Shown piece by piece: positions 16,140 through 24,203 of a stretch of 64,000 nt of DNA. Location of the stretch: the NCBI RefSeq assembly GCF_029338395.1, contig NZ_CP119809.1, positions 1,922,001 through 1,986,000 on the forward strand. The letters are read 5' to 3'. The stretch is from Halorussus caseinilyticus (GTDB taxonomy: Archaea > Halobacteriota > Halobacteria > Halobacteriales > Haladaptataceae). The position numbers were made by a program, and so were the translations under genes. The number at the start of each line of letters is the position of its first letter. Position 1 is the first letter of the stretch. The notes under the pieces were generated by a model. It did no database searches and was not told the origin of the DNA. It saw nothing but the letters and a program-made list of their open reading frames with translations.

Positions 16140-17231
16140 TCAGTTTCGCTTCCGAATCAGTGCGGTTCGGGTCCCGGAGTAGACCGGTTCGTCGCGCTGG
16201 TTGAACGCGACGTGTTCGAAGGTGACTTCGCCCGCGCCGTCTCGGTCGGTCTCCCGCGCGTCGAGCGCACGTGTGAAACCGTAAATCGTGTCGCCGACGG
16301 TCACGAAGTCGTGGAATCGCTCGTCGCCGCAGGCCACCTCGCGGGCCGTGCGCTCGTCCGAGCGCGCGTGCCCGAGAGCGATGGAGCGGGTCACGTCGCC
16401 GTAGGCGACGATTTCTCCCGACGGCGAGTCGGCCATCACGTCGCCGTTGTGGTGCTGTTTCGCGGTGTTGAGCGTCGAAAGCGGCAGTTGGGCGACCGTC
16501 GTGTCGTCTACCGTCCGGCCGCGTTCGTGGCGGTAGGCGACCGCGGCGTCCCGGCCCTCCGCGCGGTCGAGCGCCTCGCGGAAGTCCTCGAAGTGGCCGC
16601 CCTCGGGCGCGAGCAGTTCCTCGGGGAGGTCGGCGTCGGCAGACGCCGAGGACGCCTCGGCGTCTGCCGACTCGCTCTCGGTCGCGGTCCCGCCCTCGCC
16701 AGCGCCGTCGGTGGCGAGCGGTTCCCGGCGCGGAATCATGTTCGTCCGGGTGTACGACAGCAGGCGCTCGCCGGTCGCGGCGTCGTAGCCCGTGGTCTCC
16801 CACGTCACGATGCCGTAGGCCGGACGGGAACTCGACTCGGCCTTGCTCTCGACGACCGACTCCACGCGGAGTTCGGTGCCCGGTTCGACGCCCGGTCGGT
16901 GGTAGCGCAGGTCGTCGCGCCCGAGGAAGTAACCGCCCTTCTCGCTCAGGTCCTCGACGCTCGCGCCCATCACGCACGCCAGCAGGTAGTCGGGGTGGAC
17001 CGGCACCTCGCCGAATCCGCGCTCTTCGGCGACCGAGGGCCGCCAGTACGCCGGGTCGTAGTTGAGCGTCTGCCCGGCCCAGAGTTCCGACCCGTGCCGC
17101 GAGAGTTCGAGACCCGGCGAATGTTCGATGGTCTCGCCCTCGGCGAAGTCCTCGAAGCAGTTGCCCTTCTGCTTGGTTTCCGCGCGATTCAGCGCCGCCG
17201 CGAACGTGTCCGAATCCGTCCAATCAGTCAT
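16140..17231 (-). CDS. mch: Mesaconyl-CoA hydratase (MaoC family)
   Basis: 363 aa from ATG 17231. Hydrates mesaconyl-CoA to beta-methylmalyl-CoA. Two hot-dog domains are visible: the first around residues 20-150 (PAYWRPSVAEERGFGEVPVH, where HPDYLLA follows), the second around 230-350 (QLPLSTLNTAKQHHNGDVMA). Between them is an acidic Ala/Ser-rich linker (SADAEASSASADAD) encoded by a perfect 37-bp palindrome. It overlaps mal by eight bases. Operon position and fold make this assignment firm. Confidence 0.88.
   Translation of the reverse strand: MTDWTDSDTFAAALNRAETKQKGNCFEDFAEGETIEHSPGLELSRHGSELWAGQTLNYDPAYWRPSVAEERGFGEVPVHPDYLLACVMGASVEDLSEKGGYFLGRDDLRYHRPGVEPGTELRVESVVESKAESSSRPAYGIVTWETTGYDAATGERLLSYTRTNMIPRREPLATDGAGEGGTATESESADAEASSASADADLPEELLAPEGGHFEDFREALDRAEGRDAAVAYRHERGRTVDDTTVAQLPLSTLNTAKQHHNGDVMADSPSGEIVAYGDVTRSIALGHARSDERTAREVACGDERFHDFVTVGDTIYGFTRALDARETDRDGAGEVTFEHVAFNQRDEPVYSGTRTALIRKRN
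16635..16671. repeat. Perfect 17-bp inverted repeat inside mch
   Basis: GTCGGCAGACGCCGAGG at 16635-16651 is the exact reverse complement of 16655-16671, with a 3-nt loop (ACG). It encodes the low-complexity linker between the two hot-dog domains, where length can probably vary. Confidence 0.95.
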
Positions 17232-18540
17232 CTGCAATCACCTGCGAGTTCCGTAGGTCGCGGCGCGCGAGCGCCCGCCGCATCTCGTTTTCCACTATCA
17301 TGTACCCCTCGTCGAAGCCCATGCCGGGTTTCGCCAGCACCTGCGCGGCGTCGGTTGCGAGAGCGACGTGCGCACAGGTCCGGGCGGACTCGGCAGTCTC
17401 GTTGCAGGTCCCGCCGAGGTACGCGCGGGTGTCGGTCCCCTCGCAGTACCGGACCGCCTCGCCGCTCCGGTGGACGCCGCCGAGGTCGGGCGTCTTGACC
17501 TGCACCACGTCGGCCGCACCCGCGTCCACGAAAGCGCACACGTCCTCGAACGTGTTGCACCACTCGTCGGCCACGATGTCCACGCCGACGCCAGCGTCCG
17601 CGAGACCCTCGCGGAGTTCGGTCATGGCGTGAATCTGGTCGCCGCGACCGCCCTCGTCCATCGGTCCCTCGACCTGCACGGGGTAGGGTGCCGCCGCCTC
17701 GCGGAGGTCCGCGAAGTAGTCGGCCACCTCCGGTCGGTCGTAGGGCGGGCCGAACACCTCGCCGAGGACGCCGTACACGTCCACGTGGAACCGCGGCGAG
17801 TAGCCGCCTTCCTCCGTCTCGCCGCCCGACGGACCGAGTTCCTCGGTCCGTCGGGCGAGCCATTCGAGATACTCGACCAGTCGCTCGCCCTCCTCGCCGA
17901 CCTTCTCGACGCTGTTGAACAGACCGTGGGGCAGGACGGGAACGCCCTTCAGAAGCATCTTCTCGGCGTTTTCCCACCGGTCGTCGCCGGACTGGCCGAA
18001 CACCGGAATCGGTTCGTCGGCCGGGTCGGTGCCGAGGGCGTCGGCCAGCACGTCGGTCTCGGTCTCCCGGCGCGCGGTCGCCGCGGCGTCGAGCAGGGCC
18101 TGCGAGACGCCGTACCGAATCGCGGTGTGGAGTCGCCGGTCGTCGGTCCCACAGAGGTCCTCCACGAGTTCGGCGTTCTCGCGGAAGTTCTCGGACCGTC
18201 TCCCGACCAGCGCGTCGGCGACCGGACCCTCCACGACCGGGACGAACTCCTCGGCACGGAAGAGGGGGTCGCGGCCGCCCGCCCCGGAGTACTGGACGGC
18301 GGCGCAGTCGCCGGTCGCCACCGTGCCGTCGCCGAGTTCGAGCAGGACGCTGATGGCTTCGCCCGCCTGTCGAACCCGGTCGAACCCGGGCGTCACCGGG
18401 TCGCCGCGGTAGCCCGCGCCGTCGCGCTCCGCGCCCCGCTTGATTGCTCGCTGGTCGTCGAAGAAGAACCCCGAGACGCCCGCCACCGCCCGGACGGACT
18501 CGATGGTGGTCGCGCCGTCCGCAGTCCGAATCGGACTCAC
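17224..18540 (-). CDS. mal: Methylaspartate ammonia-lyase
   Basis: 438 aa, enolase superfamily. Converts (2S,3S)-3-methylaspartate to mesaconate and ammonia. The N-terminus has GFFFDDQRAIKRGAERDGAGY, and the barrel includes HVDVYGVLGEVFG (metal ligand region), IVADEWCNTFEDVCAFVDAG and the catalytic lysine in VVQVKTPDLGGVHR. GTG 18540 overlaps the glmE stop by four bases (GTGA), showing translational coupling. Chain length and motifs match the clostridial enzyme closely. Confidence 0.94.
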   Translation of the reverse strand: MSPIRTADGATTIESVRAVAGVSGFFFDDQRAIKRGAERDGAGYRGDPVTPGFDRVRQAGEAISVLLELGDGTVATGDCAAVQYSGAGGRDPLFRAEEFVPVVEGPVADALVGRRSENFRENAELVEDLCGTDDRRLHTAIRYGVSQALLDAAATARRETETDVLADALGTDPADEPIPVFGQSGDDRWENAEKMLLKGVPVLPHGLFNSVEKVGEEGERLVEYLEWLARRTEELGPSGGETEEGGYSPRFHVDVYGVLGEVFGPPYDRPEVADYFADLREAAAPYPVQVEGPMDEGGRGDQIHAMTELREGLADAGVGVDIVADEWCNTFEDVCAFVDAGAADVVQVKTPDLGGVHRSGEAVRYCEGTDTRAYLGGTCNETAESARTCAHVALATDAAQVLAKPGMGFDEGYMIVENEMRRALARRDLRNSQVIADD

Positions 18541-19970
18541 GCGCCCTCACCTCCCGGTCGGCCGATGAGTCGCCCTTCGCTTATCGCGTCCACGTCGTCG
18601 GCGACCATCTGGAAGGACCGGTCGCGGTTCTCCGCGCGCGCCCGTCGGTCGAGTCGGTCGATGTGAACGTCCTTGAGGTCCGGGTCGAGTGCGAGGTTTC
18701 CGAACTGGAGGATGCGGACCCGGCCGTCGTCGTCGCGGGCCGGGAGGACCGCGCTCTCGGCGCTCTCGCTCGGCGCGAACGGAACGTCGAGTTTGCCCGT
18801 CTCGAACGCCGCGAGGACGCCCTGCGCCACGTCCTCGTCGCCGAGTTCGAGGATGGTGTCCATCAGCGACCGGGTGGACTTCTCGATGAACTCCCGTTCT
18901 CGGCCGACGCCATCGAGTTCGATGTCCTGCTCGCGCATCATATCGATGAGCTGTCTGGTTGTGCGCAGGCCCGCGGCGTTGGCCTCCTTGGTCGGGACGC
19001 CGCCGAACTCCTGTGGCGACTTGGTGATAACTTTGTCCGGTTCCGCGATGGCGGCGGTGGCCGCGCCGAGGGCGATGACGCCGTTGGCGCGGGCCTCGTC
19101 CGGCGGGAACCCGCCCATCCACTCGTGGAAGACGGTGGTGACTGTCACCTCGTTCGGGAGGTACTCCTCGCCGAGTTCGCGGAGCGCACGGAGCGCCGCG
19201 ATGTCTTGGACGAGGTTGCCGACCTGCCCGTATCCGAGCGTGATGCTCCGGACGCCCTGCGTGGCGGCCAGCATCCCCTCGACCAGTCCGACCGCGATGG
19301 CGATGGACGGCGGGACGAGTGTCCCGGTGAGGGGACCGAACGGTTCCCGGTTGATGGTGATACCGCGCTCGGTGTAGGCACCGGCGAGGCGGTCCACGTA
19401 CTGCCAGTGTTCGATGGTTTCGGCGAGGTCGTGTTCCTTCGTGTAGGGGATGTTGTACGAGATGGGACCGCCCTCGAAGCTCTGGAACCCGCCAGCGAAG
19501 GTGACGGCCGCGAGCAGTCGGGCGTCGGGCGTCCCGTGGCGGACCTCGATGGGCGCGTCCACCGCCTCGATTAGTTCGCGGCACCCCTCGACGCCGTGGT
19601 TGACGGCCGGGAAGCCGTTGAGGGTGTCCTCGCCGCTCTCGCGGGCCTCTTCGAGACCCTGCTGGGCCTTCCCGTACTCGTTGTCCCGCGTGTAGGAGTC
19701 GATGGTCGTCGGGAGCAGGTCGGCTCGGCCCGCCTCTTCGAGGTGGTCCAAGAGCGCGATTTGGTCGTCGAGTCTCGGGACGCCAGCGCGGGGTTGGAGG
19801 AGCGGCCGGTCGGCGGATTCGAGGACGTGGGCGAACTGCTTGCCCGCCGGGAGCGAGTCGTGGTAGGCGACCGCTTTCTCGAAGTCTACGTCTTCGACCG
19901 ACCAGTCGTCGCGTATTCGTTCGTCGATTCGTGAGAGTTCCTCTCCGGATAGTCTTGTGTCGCGTAACAT
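18537..19970 (-). CDS. glmE: Glutamate mutase, epsilon (catalytic) subunit
   Basis: 477 aa. With the B12-binding sigma subunit it rearranges L-glutamate to threo-3-methylaspartate. Recognisable blocks: PRAGVPRLDDQIALLDHLEE, VRHGTPDARLLA, YNIPYTKEHDLAETIEHWQY and GYGQVGNLVQDIAALRALRE, all typical of the epsilon TIM barrel. ATG 19970 lies 17 nt after the sigma subunit, and the stop overlaps mal by four bases. Confidence 0.95.
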   Translation of the reverse strand: MLRDTRLSGEELSRIDERIRDDWSVEDVDFEKAVAYHDSLPAGKQFAHVLESADRPLLQPRAGVPRLDDQIALLDHLEEAGRADLLPTTIDSYTRDNEYGKAQQGLEEARESGEDTLNGFPAVNHGVEGCRELIEAVDAPIEVRHGTPDARLLAAVTFAGGFQSFEGGPISYNIPYTKEHDLAETIEHWQYVDRLAGAYTERGITINREPFGPLTGTLVPPSIAIAVGLVEGMLAATQGVRSITLGYGQVGNLVQDIAALRALRELGEEYLPNEVTVTTVFHEWMGGFPPDEARANGVIALGAATAAIAEPDKVITKSPQEFGGVPTKEANAAGLRTTRQLIDMMREQDIELDGVGREREFIEKSTRSLMDTILELGDEDVAQGVLAAFETGKLDVPFAPSESAESAVLPARDDDGRVRILQFGNLALDPDLKDVHIDRLDRRARAENRDRSFQMVADDVDAISEGRLIGRPGGEGA

Positions 19971-19987
19971 GCTGAAAAAGGGGCGGC

Positions 19988-20428
19988 TCAGGTCGTCAGC
20001 CTCGCTCGCTCGGCTTCGGATTCGGCGATGTTCATGTCCGCCTTGAGCGCGGCGATGGCCTCCGTCGGCTTGGTCTCGGAGTCGAACACCCGGTCGAAGC
20101 CCATCTCGCGGAAGCGGTCTCTGGTCCGGTCGAAGTCGTCCTGACCCACCGCGAGGTTGCCGCCGATGTAGGTGATGGGGTCGAGACCGGCGTCTTCGAT
20201 GGCCTCGTGGAACCCGCGGCAGTCCTGCTCGGCGTGACCGTACAGCGAGGAGACGAGTACCGCGTCACCCTCGTGTGCCTGTGCCGCGCTGATGAACTCC
20301 TGCTGACTGGACTGGACGCCGAGGTTGACGACCTCGAAGCCAGCAGTCGAGAGGGCCTGTTCGAGTATCGTGATTCCGACGGCGTGTGCGTCGGACCCGA
20401 TAACGCCGAGGATGACTGTGGCAGACAT
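19988..20428 (-). CDS. glmS: Glutamate mutase, sigma (B12-binding) subunit
   Basis: 146 aa. Binds adenosylcobalamin base-off through the DxHxxG motif, here GSDAHAVGITILEQAL near residue 12, followed by SSLYGHAEQD and TYIGGNLAVGQ. First gene of the methylaspartate operon. ATG 20428 is chosen because the TATA element (about 20455-20463, minus strand) sits 27-35 nt upstream and because upstream residues fall in the promoter. Its promoter is flanked by a dyad. Confidence 0.94.
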   Translation of the reverse strand: MSATVILGVIGSDAHAVGITILEQALSTAGFEVVNLGVQSSQQEFISAAQAHEGDAVLVSSLYGHAEQDCRGFHEAIEDAGLDPITYIGGNLAVGQDDFDRTRDRFREMGFDRVFDSETKPTEAIAALKADMNIAESEAERARLTT

Positions 20429-20445
20429 CGCATCCAAGAAAACCA

Positions 20446-20477
20446 ATGAACAATACTTAAAGATAATCATTGTTCAT
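20446..20477. promoter_or_regulatory. Operator-like dyad around the methylaspartate operon promoter
   Basis: ATGAACAAT (20446-20454) and its exact reverse complement ATTGTTCAT (20469-20477) flank the minus-strand TATA-like CTTTAAGTA. A regulator bound to both arms would cover the glmS promoter and lie upstream of mct. Identity of the regulator is unknown. Confidence 0.7.
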
Positions 20478-20581
20478 GATTAAATCCCTTTAAGGTCATT
20501 TGAGGGTGTATGTGTCCCTTCGACACAAACCACATGATTTATTGAGAAGGTTTTTGGTCCGGGTGGTCCACCGTCGCAACG

Positions 20582-21772
20582 ATGCAAGCGCTGGACGACG
20601 TGCGCGTGTTAGACCTCACGCAGGTTCTCGCGGGACCGTACTGCACCATGCTCCTCTCGGACCTCGGGGCCGACGTAGTGAAGATAGAGCGCCCCGGCGG
20701 GGACCTCATCCGGCCGAACCCCCCGTTCGTCGGCGACGACGACGCCTACGGCGGCTACTTCCAGAGCGTCAACCGCGGCAAGCGGAGTCTGGAGATGGAC
20801 CTGACCGGCGAGGACCGCGAGGACTTTCTGGCGCTGGTCGAGGACGCCGACGTGGTTGTCGAGAACTTCCGGGCCGGGACGATGGAGAAGTTCGGACTGG
20901 AGTACGAGACCCTGCGCGAGCGCAACCCGGAACTCGTCTACGCCTCCATCCGCGGGTTCGGCGACCCTCGCACGGGCGAGACCGACCGGCAGGGCCAACC
21001 CTCGTTCGACCTCATCGCCCAAGCACTCGGCGGCGTGATGGAGATTACCGGACAGGAGGACGGCCCGCCGACCAAGGTGGGACCGGGCATCGGCGACCTG
21101 TTCACCGCGACGCTGAACGCGGTCGGGATTCTGGCGGCGCTCCACCACCGCGACCGGACCGGCGAGGGCCAGTACGTCGATACCGCGATGTACGACGCCA
21201 TGATTTCGATGTGCGAGCGCACCGTCTACCAGCACTCCTACACCGGCGACGTGCCCACGCGCCGGGGCAACGCCCACCCGACGCTGTTCCCGTACAACGC
21301 GTTCGAGGCGGCGGACGGCCACGTCGTGATAGCCGCGTTCGGCGACAACCACTGGCGGGCGCTCTGCGAGGCGATGGACCGGCCGGACCTCGCGGCGGAG
21401 TACCCGACGACGGCGGACCGACTCGAACACCGCGAACCCCTCCGGTCGGAAATCGCCGACTGGACCGCGACCCTCACCGCCGCCGAAATCCGTGACGCCC
21501 TCGAAGGGTCGGTCCCCTGCGCGCCGGTCCAAGACGCGGCCGACGTGTTCGAGGACCCCCACGTCCACGCTCGGGAGATGCTGGTGGACGTGGAACAACC
21601 GGGCGCGGACGAGGACGTGACCATCGCCGGGTCCCCCATCAAACTCAGCGAGACCCCGCCAAAACCGGGCGAGCGCGCGCCCCTGCTGGACGAACACCGC
21701 GAGGAACTGCTCGGAGACGGCGCGAGTCGCGCCCCGCGCGACGAGCGCGAGACGGCGGACGCCGACGACTGA
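20582..21772 (+). CDS. mct: Succinyl-CoA:mesaconate CoA-transferase (CoA-transferase family III)
   Basis: 396 aa. Activates mesaconate to mesaconyl-CoA using succinyl-CoA. Family III features: RVLDLTQVLAGPYCTMLLSDLGADVVKIE at the start (read in parts), NRGKRSLEMDL, VVVENFRAGTM, and the catalytic aspartate in PGIGDLFTATLNAVG near residue 176. Divergent from the glmS operon, completing the cycle's special steps. A tttatt element about 40 nt upstream can serve as TATA box. Other family III substrates are excluded only by context. Confidence 0.88.
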   Translation: MQALDDVRVLDLTQVLAGPYCTMLLSDLGADVVKIERPGGDLIRPNPPFVGDDDAYGGYFQSVNRGKRSLEMDLTGEDREDFLALVEDADVVVENFRAGTMEKFGLEYETLRERNPELVYASIRGFGDPRTGETDRQGQPSFDLIAQALGGVMEITGQEDGPPTKVGPGIGDLFTATLNAVGILAALHHRDRTGEGQYVDTAMYDAMISMCERTVYQHSYTGDVPTRRGNAHPTLFPYNAFEAADGHVVIAAFGDNHWRALCEAMDRPDLAAEYPTTADRLEHREPLRSEIADWTATLTAAEIRDALEGSVPCAPVQDAADVFEDPHVHAREMLVDVEQPGADEDVTIAGSPIKLSETPPKPGERAPLLDEHREELLGDGASRAPRDERETADADD

Positions 21773-21813
21773 CCGGGAGACGGCCGACGCTCGGTGAACC
21801 GGACCACCGGAAC

Positions 21814-22060
21814 GCGCTCGGCCGACCGACCGCCAGCAGAAGCTTCTCTGACCGGACCACAGGGGGGATGAAGGGGCCGTCCGGTCGCGTTTACGTGGTC
21901 GTCTGGCCGGGCCAGTATTCGGCGCGGGCTGTGCGGAGAGCGCCGAATATCCCGGCCAGCGACCGCGACCGGACGGGGGCTTCGAGAGGACGACACCGAT
22001 TCTGCGATTCGCGGTCGCGGTCACGCCGAGACGAAGCGAGCGGGCGGGGGCTTTCTACGC
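21814..22060 (+). repeat. Family A structured repeat, diverged copy A7
   Basis: Box GCGCTCGGCCGACC at 21814; core 21866-21983. Every helix survives with changed sequence: GAAG/CTTC, GGG/GGG loop, CCGTCCGGTCGCG/CGCGACCGGACGG, inner helix GTCG[T]CTGGCCGGG/CCCGGCCAGCGAC with the same bulge, and ATTCGGCGC/GCGCCGAAT at the apex. A second GAGCGGGCGGGGGCTTTC half ends near 22056. It lies between mct and the DUF5785-like gene. Confidence 0.88.
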
Positions 22061-22078
22061 CCTCGGAGAAATTTATAC

Positions 22079-22113
22079 ATTGCTTAAAACAATATCTGGT
22101 TGGCTAAAGAAAT
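22079..22113. repeat. Family C A+T-rich dyad, copy C1
   Basis: ATTGCT and AGAAAT (one mismatch to AGCAAT) separated by 23 bp, next to the tail of repeat A7. The reverse strand reads AAGCAATGTATAAAT, as in the other C copies. Confidence 0.6.
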
Positions 22114-22197
22114 TGTATGCCGATACCACCGCCCCGAATCCCCGGAACGCTCGGGCGAACGGTAAACTCTTTTTACGGGCCGTCCCACGTTCCGGAC

Positions 22198-22518
22198 ATG
22201 GACTGGCCGCACGACCCCGACGGCGAGGAAGGGAGCGAAGGCGGACGCAAGTACGGCATGGCGATTCTCGCCAAGAAACTCGACGAGGACGAGGACTTCC
22301 CGCTGAACAAGCGGGAGTTCGCCGAGGAACACGCCGACGAACCGATTCGCATCAACCACAAGCGCGTCGTCAGCGTCGGCGACATCTTCGAACACGTCGA
22401 GGGCGAGGAGTTCGAGACCATCGTGGACTTCCACAAGGCCGTGGGCGCGGGGATGCGCCGCGGCGGGTTCTGGGACTACCACCCGCAGGGCGAGAACCCC
22501 GAGAAGAAGAGCGCCTGA
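22198..22518 (+). CDS. DUF5785-like conserved haloarchaeal protein
   Basis: 106 aa, soluble and acidic. It begins MDWPHDPDGEEGSEGGRKYG and contains INHKRVVSVGDIFEHVE and a C-terminal FWDYHPQGENPEKK, the pattern I associate with DUF5785. Function unknown. ATG 22198 is chosen over an in-frame start at 22117, which would place the promoter-like tttttac inside the gene. It converges with udk (9-nt gap). Confidence 0.75.
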   Translation: MDWPHDPDGEEGSEGGRKYGMAILAKKLDEDEDFPLNKREFAEEHADEPIRINHKRVVSVGDIFEHVEGEEFETIVDFHKAVGAGMRRGGFWDYHPQGENPEKKSA

Positions 22519-22527
22519 GTCCGTTTC

Positions 22528-23328
22528 TTATTCTGCGCTGTCGTCTTCCCACCGCCGGTCGTCGTCGTCGCGTTCCACGGCGTCTCGGTCGGTGTCGCCC
22601 AACTCCGGGCCGTCCGGGGCCGCGTCGGCGGTGGCGGGACCGGTGACGGCGAGGCGTTCGCGCTCCTCGCGTTCGACGCCCTCGTCGCTCAGTGTCCACG
22701 CCGACCCCGAGTCGGTGTAGGTCTCCGCGCGGACTTTCTCCTCCAGCAGGTTGACCGCGACGGCGTTCGCGCCCTCGGGGATGATGAGGTCCGCGCGCTT
22801 CTTGGTGGGCGCGACGAACTGCTCGTGCATCGGTTTGACCGTCGAGAGGTACTGGTCGATGACGCCCTCCAAGTCCCGGCCGCGGTCCACCACGTCGCGT
22901 TCGATGCGCCGGAGGATGCGCACGTCGGCGTCCGTCTCCACGAAGACGCGGATGTCCAGCATCTCGTTCACGTCCTCGTCGTAGAGCGCGAAGATGCCCT
23001 CCAGCACGATTACGTCGGTGGGTTCGACCGTGACGGTCTCGTCTTTCCGGTTGTGGATGGAGAAGTCGTACTGGGGCATCTCGATGGTCTGGCCCGAGAG
23101 TAGGGCGTCCATGTGGTCCCGGAGCAGGTCCCACTCGAACGCCGAGGGGTGGTCGTAGTTGACCTCCTCGCGTTCCTCGAAGTCCATGTGGCTCAGGTCC
23201 TCGTAGTAGTTGTCCATCGGGATGCGCGTCACGGCGTCCTCGACTTCCTCGGTGATTTCGCGGGCGACCGTCGTCTTTCCGGCCCCGGTCCCCCCCGCGA
23301 TACCCACGACGAACGACGGGATGGTCAT
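22528..23328 (-). CDS. udk: Uridine kinase / phosphoribulokinase family kinase
   Basis: 266 aa. Phosphorylates uridine or cytidine in pyrimidine salvage. Walker A is GIAGGTGAGKTTVAREI (residues about 9-25); IPMDNYYEDLSHMDFEERE and NYDHPSAFEWDLL are uridine kinase signatures, and VIVLEGIFALYDEDV is the Walker B region. After about residue 205 it carries an acidic, disordered 60-residue tail that is not part of the catalytic fold. Other members of the family cannot be fully excluded. Confidence 0.88.
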   Translation of the reverse strand: MTIPSFVVGIAGGTGAGKTTVAREITEEVEDAVTRIPMDNYYEDLSHMDFEEREEVNYDHPSAFEWDLLRDHMDALLSGQTIEMPQYDFSIHNRKDETVTVEPTDVIVLEGIFALYDEDVNEMLDIRVFVETDADVRILRRIERDVVDRGRDLEGVIDQYLSTVKPMHEQFVAPTKKRADLIIPEGANAVAVNLLEEKVRAETYTDSGSAWTLSDEGVEREERERLAVTGPATADAAPDGPELGDTDRDAVERDDDDRRWEDDSAE

Positions 23329-23439
23329 TGGTGTGGTGCAGGGCGGACTGGGGTTTGAATCTCCCGGATTCCGATTCTTTCCGTTTCTGCTAGGAGCGTC
23401 TCCGGTGTTCGGACGAGTCGAGTGAGGACACGAGGTAGA

Positions 23440-23620
23440 CTGCGCTCCGTGACGTTATTCATCCCGGCGCGTGCGGGCGCGGCGCGCGCAGAACTGCGCG
23501 CGCCGCGTCCAACCGCGCGAGGCCTGCGGGCGCGGTGCCGTGCGGTCGCCGGGCAGTGCCGTGCTATGCGGGGCGGTTGCGGTCTGATTTGCTCGGGCCT
23601 GAAGCTAGCTTGGTCGCTGT
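23440..23620 (-). repeat. Family B-related repeat, copy B5
   Basis: A 13-bp perfect hairpin (23478-23490 with 23495-23507, 4-nt loop) is followed by the CGGTGCCGTGCGGT track, GGGCGGTTGCGG and CCTGAAGCTAGCTT near 23600, the same module order as copy B2. An ACTGCT-N17-AGCAGT dyad lies at about 23643-23671. The 409-nt gap between udk and cspA has no other visible feature. Confidence 0.65.
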
Positions 23621-23737
23621 GGTAAACGAGATACCTAACTCAACTGCTCAAACTGGTATACCGTAAGCAGTCGCTCGCGGAAGATAATTGCACGGAAAAA
23701 GCGCGTTCACCCGCCTCGCGGCGGCCTGAAAGCGTAT

Positions 23738-23932
23738 TTAAAGGCGCGTAAGATTCGTCGCGCGCGGGCCCTTGGGGGCTTGGTCGATGTCGAACTCTAC
23801 GTCAGTTCCCTCTTCGAGGTCCGGGCCGCCGATGTCTTCCATGTGGAAGAATACGTCGTCGTCCGCGTCGTCCGTCGAGATGAAACCGTAGCCGCCAGTG
23901 TCGTTGAAGAAATCAACGTTTCCTTCTGCCAT
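23738..23932 (-). CDS. cspA: Cold-shock domain protein
   Basis: 64 aa single OB-fold protein. It shows FFNDTGGYGFISTDDADDD (RNP1-like) and DVFFHMEDIG (RNP2-like), then a C-terminal GPRATNLTRL. It probably binds single-stranded RNA or DNA as an RNA chaperone. It is monocistronic, with a TATA-like element about 36 nt upstream. The 271-nt gap up to metG holds nothing else I can name. Confidence 0.95.
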   Translation of the reverse strand: MAEGNVDFFNDTGGYGFISTDDADDDVFFHMEDIGGPDLEEGTDVEFDIDQAPKGPRATNLTRL

Positions 23933-24203
23933 TGCAATTAGACAGATGTGGGTTATACGGATAAGTCTTGGGTAATTCGTTTCGCAGATTAGTGAATATT
24001 TGGACGGATATATCCGTAACGTAGGTTCTGATGGTCAGATGCGACTGATTGGTCACGTCTAGCGGCTATCGCGCTCGATTCCGCGCCTTCGTCGCCGATT
24101 CTGTCGGTTTCGGTAATTGTCGTCCGGGGTGGCCCGACGCCGATACCCGTCACTCGCCGGTCGTCGCGGCGAAAAAGAAGCTTCCTCGACCGTCGCGTCG
24201 GCG

